A stretch of 64,000 bases of DNA, from NCBI RefSeq assembly GCF_963378085.1, contig NZ_OY726395.1, positions 868,001-932,000 on the forward strand, read 5' to 3'. Below are positions 25,862 through 32,062 of the stretch, one piece after another. The notes beneath the pieces are model-generated. The model was not told where the DNA came from. It did not search any database and saw only the letters and a list, made by a program, of their open reading frames with translations. The position numbers were made by a program, and so were the translations under genes. This DNA comes from Mycolicibacterium sp. MU0050. GTDB taxonomy: Bacteria; Actinomycetota; Actinomycetes; Mycobacteriales; Mycobacteriaceae. The first letter of the stretch is position 1, and each line of letters starts with the position of its first letter.

Positions 25862-26346
25862 GCATCGACCGCAACGAACTGCGCGCGCTGGTCCGGGAGG
25901 TGGTGCGCGACGCGGTGGCCGGCCTGAACGTGGCGCAGCGTCCGGCTCCCACGCCGACTCCGGCCCCGCCGCCCTCCACTGTTGCTGAGCAATTCGGTGT
26001 CGAGCCCACCGGGCCTCGGGCCGTCGATGGCAAGAACCGGACCGAGACGGTGCGGTTGACCAACGACGCCGACCTGGACGGCTTCGTCCGGAAGTTGTTG
26101 CGGCTGTTCGAAAACCCGAAGACCCGCGCCGACCTCAAGGCCGGACGGCTACGGTTCGGCCTGGCCGGAACCCCGGGCCCCGTCGGGGGTGGGGCCACCC
26201 ACCGCATCGATCGGGGCGCGGTGACCGAACGCCACATCGCCGACCTGGCCGGCGGCACCCTGGTGCTGGGGCGCCGCGCGGTGCTGACTCCGCTGGCCCG
26301 GGAGAAGGCCCGCGCCATGGGCATCACGATCGAGAAGGAGCGCTAA
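25858..26346 (+). CDS. Microcompartment accessory protein with N-terminal encapsulation-like helix
   Basis: This is not a shell protein. Its 162 aa divide into three parts. Residues 1-22 form an amphipathic helix (IDRNELRALVREVVRDAVAGL) sharing ELRALV-x-E with the tail of the aldehyde dehydrogenase. A Pro/Thr-rich linker follows (about 28-42). The C-terminal domain has ADLDGFVRKLLRLFENPKTRADLKAG and ends in GGTLVLGRRAVLTPLAREKARAMGITI. That last pattern (LTP-x2-R-x-KA-x3-GI) resembles the ends of other BMC-associated accessory proteins, but I cannot name the family. It is likely a luminal adaptor or scaffold tethering enzymes without their own helix. Start GTG 25858 overlaps the preceding stop; the stop is directly followed by the BMC-P gene. 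Confidence 0.82.
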   Translation: MSIDRNELRALVREVVRDAVAGLNVAQRPAPTPTPAPPPSTVAEQFGVEPTGPRAVDGKNRTETVRLTNDADLDGFVRKLLRLFENPKTRADLKAGRLRFGLAGTPGPVGGGATHRIDRGAVTERHIADLAGGTLVLGRRAVLTPLAREKARAMGITIEKER

Positions 26347-26601
26347 ATGATCGCAGCCACCGTGACCGGCAATGTGTGGGCGTCGCGGCGCATCGAGGGC
26401 ATCCCGGCCGGGGCCTTCCTCGAGGTCCAGGTCGACGGCACCGACACCCGGATGATCGCGTTCGACGTGTTGGGCAGCGGAGTGGGCGAACATGTCCTCA
26501 TCGCCCAGGGTTCGGTCGCCGCCAACTGGTTCACCGGCACCCCGCCGCCGGTCGACGCGCTCATCATCGGATCTATCGACAGCAACCCCAGCGGTTCGTA
26601 G
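26347..26601 (+). CDS. BMC-P pentameric vertex protein (EutN/CcmL family)
   Basis: This 84-aa EutN/CcmL/BMC-P protein caps the vertices of the polyhedral shell as a pentamer. It has the family start MIAATVTGNVWASRR, the ligand/contact block FLEVQV, and the Gly-rich signature FDVLGSGVGEHVLIAQGSVA followed by PVDALIIGSID. The length is normal. It starts with the first base after the previous stop codon. It is the only pentamer gene in the locus, so it should supply all vertices. Confidence 0.95.
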   Translation: MIAATVTGNVWASRRIEGIPAGAFLEVQVDGTDTRMIAFDVLGSGVGEHVLIAQGSVAANWFTGTPPPVDALIIGSIDSNPSGS

Positions 26602-26625
26602 CCGCACAACAAATAAGGAGAAATC

Positions 26626-26907
26626 ATGGCCAGCAACGCAATCGGGCTGATCGAGACCAAGGGCTACGTGGCTGCGCTCGCCGCCGCGGACGCCATGGTG
26701 AAGGCCGCCAACGTCACCATCACCGACCGTCAACAGGTCGGCGACGGCCTGGTCGCCGTCATCGTCACCGGTGAGGTCGGTGCGGTCAAGGCCGCCACCG
26801 AGGCCGGTGCCGAGACCGCCGCGCAGGTCGGCGAACTCGTGAGCGTGCATGTGATCCCGCGGCCGCACAACGAGCTCGGGGCGCATTTCTCGGTCGCCGC
26901 AAAGTAG
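26626..26907 (+). CDS. BMC-H hexameric shell protein
   Basis: This single-domain BMC protein of 93 aa (Pfam 00936) has the canonical start IGLIETKGYVAALAAADAMVKAANV, the second-strand block GDGLVAVIVTGEVGAVKAATEAG, and the C-terminal VSVHVIPRPHNELGAHF. It should form the major hexameric facet tiles with a small central pore. AAGGAG (26614-26619) provides a good ribosome site, consistent with the high expression needed for the main shell component. It is the only single-domain BMC-H in the window. Confidence 0.96.
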   Translation: MASNAIGLIETKGYVAALAAADAMVKAANVTITDRQQVGDGLVAVIVTGEVGAVKAATEAGAETAAQVGELVSVHVIPRPHNELGAHFSVAAK

Positions 26908-26917
26908 CAGGCGCACA

Positions 26918-27583
26918 ATGGTTGCGCCCGAGAGCAAGGCCGAAACAGCACAGCGCACCGACATCCGGGTGTACCTGCTGGTGGAGGACCTGCAACGACA
27001 GTTCGCCGGCTATCTGGGTACACCGACGCGGGCCCGCGGCTATCCGCCCTACGAGGGTGAGCACGCGCTGATCGTCGAGGTGTCGCCCGCTCTTGCCATC
27101 GAGCGGGTCATCGATCTGGCGCTGCGCGAGGTTCCGGAGATCCAGCCTGGAATCCTCTACGTGGAGCGGCAGTTCGGCGTCTTGGAGATCCACTCGGCCA
27201 GCCTGGCCGACGTGCAGCGGGCCGGCGAGGCGATCCTGGCCGGCACCGGCAACAAGGCCGCCGATCAGCTGCGACCGCGGGTGCTCTACCACGACATCAT
27301 CACCGACATCACCGATCAGCACGCGGTGATCCTCAACCGGAACCGGCAGGCGTCGATGATCCTGCCGGGCCAGTCACTGCTGGTCTACGAGATGACCCCG
27401 GCGCTGTTCGCGGCGGTGGCCGCCAACGAGGCCGAGCGTGCCGCGCCCGGGCTCACCCTCGTCGACGTGCAGATGATCGGTGCCGCGGGGCGGCTCTACA
27501 TCAGCGGCAGCACCGCCGATGTCACCGTGGCCCGGGACCGCATCACGGAGGTGCTGGCCAGCATCGAAGGGCGGGACCACTGA
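26918..27583 (+). CDS. Tandem-domain BMC shell protein 2 (BMC-T type)
   Basis: This 221-aa protein is a paralog of the product of 25247-25861, with an extra N-terminal stretch (MVAPESKAETAQRTD). Corresponding blocks are EHALIVEVSPALAIERVIDLAL, PGILYVERQFGVLEIH, AVILNRNRQASMILPGQSLLVYE and LVDVQMIGAAGRLYISG. The segment before the first block reads TRARGYPPYEG instead of KGALPRAN, so the pore-side loop differs. It should form trimers in the shell facets. The stop TGA shares its last base with the ATG of the kinase (TGATG), implying coupled translation. Confidence 0.88.
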   Translation: MVAPESKAETAQRTDIRVYLLVEDLQRQFAGYLGTPTRARGYPPYEGEHALIVEVSPALAIERVIDLALREVPEIQPGILYVERQFGVLEIHSASLADVQRAGEAILAGTGNKAADQLRPRVLYHDIITDITDQHAVILNRNRQASMILPGQSLLVYEMTPALFAAVAANEAERAAPGLTLVDVQMIGAAGRLYISGSTADVTVARDRITEVLASIEGRDH

Positions 27584-28578
27584 TGAGCAGTGAGAACGGC
27601 GTGATCGCCGACGACATCGACGTCGCTCGGCGGGCCCTCGTCGAATACGACATGTCGGCGGAGGCGTCGCTGCAGCTGCTGAACCTGTCGGAGAACGCCA
27701 CCTACCTGGTGGACGACGGTGGCACCAAGTCGATCCTGCGGGTGCACCGGCGCAACTACCACCGGGCGCACGAGATCGAATCCGAGCTGGACTGGCTGCA
27801 GGCACTGCAGGTCGAGAGCGACATCTCGGTGCCCACGGTGCTGCCGGCCCGCGACGGACGTCGGCTGGTCACCGTGACCGACGACGGGGTCGACCGGTAC
27901 GTGGTGCACTTCGACATGATCGGCGGGGCCGAACCCGACGAGGACTCGCTGACGGTCGGAGACTTCCACACCCTGGGGACCATCACCGCCGGGCTGCACG
28001 AACATTCGCGGGGCTGGCAGCGCCCGGAAGGCTTCGGCCGGTTCTCCTGGGACTGGGAGCACAGCCTGGGCGATCAGCCGCGGTGGGGCCGCTGGCACGA
28101 CGCGCAGGGCGTCGGTGCGGCCGAGACCGAACTGCTCGGACGGGCGCAGGCGCTGCTGCGGCAGCGGCTCGACGAGTACGGCAACGGGCCGGACCGCTAC
28201 GGCCTGATCCACGCGGACCTGCGGCTGGCCAACCTGCTGGTCGATCCGCCCGAGATCACGGTGATCGACTTCGATGACTGCGGATTCGGCTGGTATTTCT
28301 ACGATTTCGGGACCGCGGTGTCGTTCATCGAGGATGATCCCGCGCTGCCCGAGTGGCAGGAATCCTGGGTCGCCGGTTACCGCAGCCGCGGGGAGATGTC
28401 CGCGGCGGACGAGGACATGCTGGCGTCCTTCGTGTTGCTGCGCCGGCTGTTGTTGCTGGCGTGGATGGGCAGTCATTCGCACTCGCGCGAATCTGCCACC
28501 AAGGCAATCAGTTACGCAGCCGGCAGCTGTGCGCTGGCCGAACACTATCTGAGTTCCAACGGCCGGCGTCTGTACTGA
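27583..28578 (+). CDS. Amino-alcohol kinase of the microcompartment (1-amino-2-propanol kinase type)
   Basis: This 331-aa kinase has the aminoglycoside-phosphotransferase/choline-kinase fold. The catalytic loop is [11 protein letters not shown] with Asp212 as base and Asn217 as metal ligand; the DFG-like metal site is IDFDDCGF (228-235). Further conserved parts are FSWDWE and [13 protein letters not shown]. In M. smegmatis the equivalent RMM-locus enzyme has been characterised as (S)-1-amino-2-propanol kinase. It should phosphorylate the amino alcohol that the phospho-lyase then cleaves. There is no obvious encapsulation helix, though residues 8-24 could be a weak amphipathic stretch. A close paralog lies at 17015-18016. 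Confidence 0.92.
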   Translation: MSSENGVIADDIDVARRALVEYDMSAEASLQLLNLSENATYLVDDGGTKSILRVHRRNYHRAHEIESELDWLQALQVESDISVPTVLPARDGRRLVTVTDDGVDRYVVHFDMIGGAEPDEDSLTVGDFHTLGTITAGLHEHSRGWQRPEGFGRFSWDWEHSLGDQPRWGRWHDAQGVGAAETELLGRAQALLRQRLDEYGNGPDRYGLIHADLRLANLLVDPPEITVIDFDDCGFGWYFYDFGTAVSFIEDDPALPEWQESWVAGYRSRGEMSAADEDMLASFVLLRRLLLLAWMGSHSHSRESATKAISYAAGSCALAEHYLSSNGRRLY

Positions 28579-28610
28579 GCCGGGCCGACCATTTCGGGAA
28601 GGGGTTCGTA

Positions 28611-29390
28611 ATGTTCACTTCGCTCGCAGGCCGCACCGCCATCGTCACCGGTGGCAGCAAGGGCATCGGTCGCGGAATCGCGCAGACGTTCGCCAACGCG
28701 GGGGTGAACGTGGTGATCACCGGGCGCAATCAGGCCGACCTGGACCGCACCGTCGCCGATCTGGCCGACGCGCCGGGGACGGTCAGCGCGTGCCAGGCCG
28801 ATGTGGCCAACCCGGAGGATTCGCGGCGCGTGGTGGCCGAGGCCGTGCAGCGCCACGGCGGTCTCGACATCGTGTGCGCCAACGCCGGTATCTTCCCGTC
28901 GGCGCGGCTGGAGGACCTCTCGCCCGAGCAGCTCGATGAAGTCCTGGGCGTCAACTTCAAGGGCACCGTGTACATCGTGCAGGCCGCGCTGGCGGCCCTG
29001 ACCGACAGCGGACACGGCCGCGTCGTCATCACCTCGTCGATCACCGGGCCCATCACCGGCTACCCGGGCTGGTCGCATTACGGTGCCAGCAAGGCCGCCC
29101 AGCTGGGCTTCCTGCGGACCGCCGCGATGGAGCTGGCCAACAAGAACATCACCGTCAACGCCGTGCTGCCGGGCAACGTCATGACCGAGGGCCTGGACGG
29201 AATGGGTCAGGATTACCTGGACCAAATGGCGTCCGCCGTACCCACCGGCCGGCTCGGCACGGTGGCCGACATCGGCAACGCGGCGCTGTTCTTCGCCACC
29301 GACGAGGCCGGCTACATCACTGGTCAGAGCCTGGTTGTCGACGGCGGACAGATCCTGCCCGAGTCGCATCAGGCGCTCGCCGAACTCTGA
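28611..29390 (+). CDS. SDR of the microcompartment operon (amino-alcohol dehydrogenase / aminoacetone reductase type)
   Basis: This 259-aa classical SDR has [10 protein letters not shown] at about residues 14-23, a CANAG motif near 89, catalytic Ser in ITSSITGPI, and Tyr/Lys in YGASKAAQ; the end [18 protein letters not shown] is typical. In the RMM pathway it is proposed to interconvert aminoacetone and 1-amino-2-propanol with NAD(H). If it runs as a reductase, it consumes the NADH made by the aldehyde dehydrogenase and closes the cofactor cycle. GGGAAGGGG precedes ATG 28611. It lacks an encapsulation tail, so whether it acts inside the shell is open. Confidence 0.9.
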   Translation: MFTSLAGRTAIVTGGSKGIGRGIAQTFANAGVNVVITGRNQADLDRTVADLADAPGTVSACQADVANPEDSRRVVAEAVQRHGGLDIVCANAGIFPSARLEDLSPEQLDEVLGVNFKGTVYIVQAALAALTDSGHGRVVITSSITGPITGYPGWSHYGASKAAQLGFLRTAAMELANKNITVNAVLPGNVMTEGLDGMGQDYLDQMASAVPTGRLGTVADIGNAALFFATDEAGYITGQSLVVDGGQILPESHQALAEL

Positions 29391-29407
29391 GGTCGGCTGG
29401 CTAGGAT

Positions 29408-29420
29408 TTGGCGGTACCAA
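29408..29420. promoter_or_regulatory. Putative GntR operator 3 (regulator promoter)
   Basis: TTGGC-GGT-ACCAA lies 24 bp before the GTG of the GntR gene and matches the site at 22171-22183 outside the three central bases. Autoregulation by the GntR protein is the simplest reading. Confidence 0.6.
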
Positions 29421-29443
29421 TAGGCCGTCAGGGAGGGGGAGCC

Positions 29444-30211
29444 GTGTCCGGCCACAGCGAGGAGTTGCGTCGACGGATCGTCGCCGACATCAACGCGGGG
29501 ACGTCCGGGGAGAAGCTGGGCAGCGAACGGGATCTGGCGGAGAAGTACGGCACCAGCCGCTCGAGCCTGCGCCAGGTACTGGCGGCGCTGGAGGAGGCCG
29601 GTCTGGTGCACCGCGTGATCGGCCGCGCCGGAGGCATTTTCATCAGCCACGGTCAGGTCGAGCGCAGCCTGTCCGACGTCGTCGGGGTGCCGGCGTTCCT
29701 GACCAGCCAGGGCTACGTCGCGGGCACCCGGGTGCTCTCGACCCGCATTACGCCGGCCGAACCGCCCGCCCAAACCGCATTGGGACTCTCCGAGAACGAC
29801 TACGTCGTCGAGATCCAGCGGCTGCGCCTGGCCGACGGCTCGCCGATCTCGCTGGAGAACGCCCAGTTCCCCGCCGACAGCTTCCCCGGTCTGCTGGAGC
29901 AGCAGCTGGGCGGTTCCCTCTACGAAATCCTGGAAACCCATTACGGCTTCGTCACCGGCCGCGCCGAGGAACGCATCGAGGCCGTCAATGCCACCGGTAG
30001 CGAGGCCGCGCTGCTGGGCATCAAGCCGGATGCGGCGCTGCTGCTGATCACCCGCGTCACCTACGACCAGGGCGGCACGCCGTGTGAGTACTCCCGGGAC
30101 CTGTTTCGCGGCGACCGCACGGCCCTGGCGGTCACCGCCAAGGGGTGGGGCATCGCCGCCGACGCGGACGCCAACACCGCATCGGTCAGCCTGCAGCAGC
30201 AGGCCGGCTAG
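29444..30211 (+). CDS. GntR/HutC-family transcription regulator with UTRA domain
   Basis: The N-terminal winged helix-turn-helix (about residues 1-72: RRRIVADINAG, LGSERDLAEKYGTSRSSLRQVLAALEEAGLVHRV) is followed by a UTRA ligand-binding domain (about 85-240: TRITPAEPPAQTALGL, EIQRLRLADGSPISLENAQFP, LGIKPDAALLLITRVTY). UTRA regulators of this class bind a pathway metabolite and leave the operator. GGGAGGGGGA at 29431-29440 sets GTG 29444 as the start; the open frame further upstream only covers the operator. Placement directly after the microcompartment genes, plus shared palindromes, makes it the probable regulator of the locus. Confidence 0.9.
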   Translation: MSGHSEELRRRIVADINAGTSGEKLGSERDLAEKYGTSRSSLRQVLAALEEAGLVHRVIGRAGGIFISHGQVERSLSDVVGVPAFLTSQGYVAGTRVLSTRITPAEPPAQTALGLSENDYVVEIQRLRLADGSPISLENAQFPADSFPGLLEQQLGGSLYEILETHYGFVTGRAEERIEAVNATGSEAALLGIKPDAALLLITRVTYDQGGTPCEYSRDLFRGDRTALAVTAKGWGIAADADANTASVSLQQQAG

Positions 30212-30771
30212 GCCGAGGACAGCAGCCGGGGCAACGCGGCCTCGACGTCGCGCAACGGTTGCACCGACTTCGCCGCGCGGGCCTGCAGCAACGCGCCCTC
30301 GATGGCGCTGATCACCACCGACGCGGTGCGCTCGGCAGCCGGTTGGCCCGCGTCGGTCAGGGCGGCGGCGAGCCGCCCGCGCAATCTGGCGAAGGCTCCC
30401 GCGGCCGCCGCGGTGATCGCCGGCTCGTCCGGGCCGACCAGCGCGGCCGCGGCGATCGGGCAGCCGGCCCGAAAGTCCGACTCCTCCAACTCGGTGATCC
30501 AGCCGGCAATCAGGGCCCGCAGCACCTCGGCCGGATCGCCGGTCTCGGCCAGTCGGTCGATACGGGCGACGACGACCTCCCCCGCGGTCTCGGTGGCGGC
30601 CACCATGAGCTCCTGCTTACCGCCCGGGAAATGCTGATAGATCGAGTTGCGCGCGGCGGAGCTGCGCCGGAGCAGATCCGACAGGCCGGTGGCGTGCACG
30701 CCGCGTTCCTGCACCATCGCGATGGCCGTGCTGATCAGCCGCTCCCGCGGCCCGGGTCTGAGCGCGCTCAT
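30208..30771 (-). CDS. TetR-family regulator overlapping ku
   Basis: This 187-aa TetR/AcrR-type repressor has the N-terminal helix-turn-helix RERLISTAIAMVQERGVHATGLSDLLRRSSAARNSIYQHFPGGKQEL at residues 8-53 (quoted in parts) and a helical ligand domain with EESDFRAGCPIAAAALVG, the LmrA/YxaF-like C-terminal type. Its ATG (30771) overlaps the ku stop as ATGA, so it is co-transcribed and translationally coupled with ku, an unusual partner for an NHEJ gene. Its stop shares the four bases CTAG with the stop of the convergent GntR gene. The ligand and targets are unknown. Confidence 0.9.
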   Translation of the reverse strand: MSALRPGPRERLISTAIAMVQERGVHATGLSDLLRRSSAARNSIYQHFPGGKQELMVAATETAGEVVVARIDRLAETGDPAEVLRALIAGWITELEESDFRAGCPIAAAALVGPDEPAITAAAAGAFARLRGRLAAALTDAGQPAAERTASVVISAIEGALLQARAAKSVQPLRDVEAALPRLLSSA

Positions 30772-31751
30772 TTCTTGGCGGTCTTCTTCGCCAGGGACTT
30801 CTTGGCGGGGGCCTTCTTCGCGGCGGACTTCTTGGCCGGGGCTTTCTTGGCGGCCTTTTTCGCCGGCGCCTTCTTGGCCGAACTCTTCTTGGCCGACCCG
30901 CCCTCGGAGCCGTCGTCGGAATCGGAGTCGTCGTCGGAATCGGTGTCCGTGGCGCCGCCGCGCCGCTTCTTGACGCTGGCCTCCAACTTGGCCAACAGAT
31001 CGGAGACGTCGTCGGTCTCCTCGTCGAGCGCGGTGGGTTGTTCCTCGACGGTGAACGCCTCGCCGCCCTCGAGTTTCGCCTCGACGAGTTCGCGCAGTTG
31101 TTCCTGGTAGTCGTCGCGGTACTGGTCGGGGTTGAAGTCGTCGGCCATCGATTCGACGACCTGCCCGGCCATCTTCAGTTCGGCCGGCTTGATCTCCACC
31201 TTGGAATCGAGCACCGGGAAATCCGGGTCGCGGATCTCGTCGGGCCACAACAGGGTGTGGACGGTCATGACCTCACGCTTGTTGATGTCCATCACCCGCA
31301 GCGCGGCCAGCCGGGTCTTGTTGCGCAACGCGAAATGCACGATAGCGATGCGGTCGGTCTCGGCGAGCGTCTTGGCCAACAGCACATAGGACTTCGTCGA
31401 CTTGGTGTCGGGCTCCAGGAAGTAGCTGCGGTCGTACATGATCGGATCGATGTCACCGGCGGGGACGAACTGCAGCACGTCGATCTCGCGACTGCGTTCC
31501 TCGGGCAGCGTTGCGATGTCCTCGTCGGTGATCACCACACTGCGGCCGTCGTCGGACTCGAAGGCGCGTGCGATGTCGCGGTATTCGACCACCTCGCCGC
31601 ATTCCTCGCAGACCCGTTTGTACCGGATGCGGCCGTTGTCCTTGGCGTGGACCTGATGGAACTTGAGGTCGTGGTCTTGGGTGGCGCTGTATACCTTGAC
31701 CGGAACGTTCACCAGGCCAAAGGCAATCGAACCCTTCCAGATGGACCGCAT
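30768..31751 (-). CDS. ku: Non-homologous end-joining protein Ku, with long Lys-rich tail
   Basis: This 327-aa protein forms a homodimeric ring that binds double-strand DNA ends and recruits LigD. The Ku core spans about residues 1-245: MRSIWKGSIAFGLVNVPVKVYSAT, CEECGEVVEYRDIARAFE, YDRSYFLEPD, HFALRNKTRLAALR, and the LigD-interacting region near SMADDFNPDQYRDDY. It is followed by an acidic Asp/Ser-rich stretch (about 268-283) and a basic tail of AKK/PAKKA repeats. M. smegmatis Ku has a similar tail known to affect DNA binding; M. tuberculosis Ku lacks most of it. ATG 31751 is chosen because the family begins MRSIWKG. The gene is divergent from ligD with one small gene between. Confidence 0.96.
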   Translation of the reverse strand: MRSIWKGSIAFGLVNVPVKVYSATQDHDLKFHQVHAKDNGRIRYKRVCEECGEVVEYRDIARAFESDDGRSVVITDEDIATLPEERSREIDVLQFVPAGDIDPIMYDRSYFLEPDTKSTKSYVLLAKTLAETDRIAIVHFALRNKTRLAALRVMDINKREVMTVHTLLWPDEIRDPDFPVLDSKVEIKPAELKMAGQVVESMADDFNPDQYRDDYQEQLRELVEAKLEGGEAFTVEEQPTALDEETDDVSDLLAKLEASVKKRRGGATDTDSDDDSDSDDGSEGGSAKKSSAKKAPAKKAAKKAPAKKSAAKKAPAKKSLAKKTAKK

Positions 31752-31790
31752 TTTTCCAGTATGGACCAACGGATCTACATTGTCGGGGTC

Positions 31791-32027
31791 TTAACCGATC
31801 GCCGCGGGTTCGCCGGGATCGAGTCCCAGCGGGGTTTCGGGGTTGGCGCCGGGGCTGTGGTCGTGGGTGAACACCTGCGACGGCGCCACCTTGCAGTAGT
31901 TGTCCATCGGCGATTGGTCGCCCGAGCACCAGGGCAGCAGATTGTCCGGATCCGCGGTCGCAGCCGGGGCGCCGAGAATTGCCGCTGCCATCCCGAGCGC
32001 GGCCAGGACCCATCGGGCGCGTGCCAT
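31791..32027 (-). CDS. Small secreted protein with two cysteines
   Basis: This 78-aa protein (from ATG 32027) has a signal peptide (MARARWVLAALGMAAAILGAPAATADP, cleaved near residue 24-27) and a mature part of about 50 residues. The mature part has two Cys (PWCSGDQSP and DNYCKVAP) and several Asp, Pro and His residues. The motif PWCSGDQSPMDNYCK recalls a group of short exported mycobacterial proteins of unknown role. GTG 32036 is an alternative start. It lies in the ku-ligD gap, 35 bp from the ligD start, pointing the same way as ku. Confidence 0.78.
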   Translation of the reverse strand: MARARWVLAALGMAAAILGAPAATADPDNLLPWCSGDQSPMDNYCKVAPSQVFTHDHSPGANPETPLGLDPGEPAAIG

Positions 32028-32062
32028 ACCCGCCACGCTAGCAAGGTATACGTTGGTCTTCG

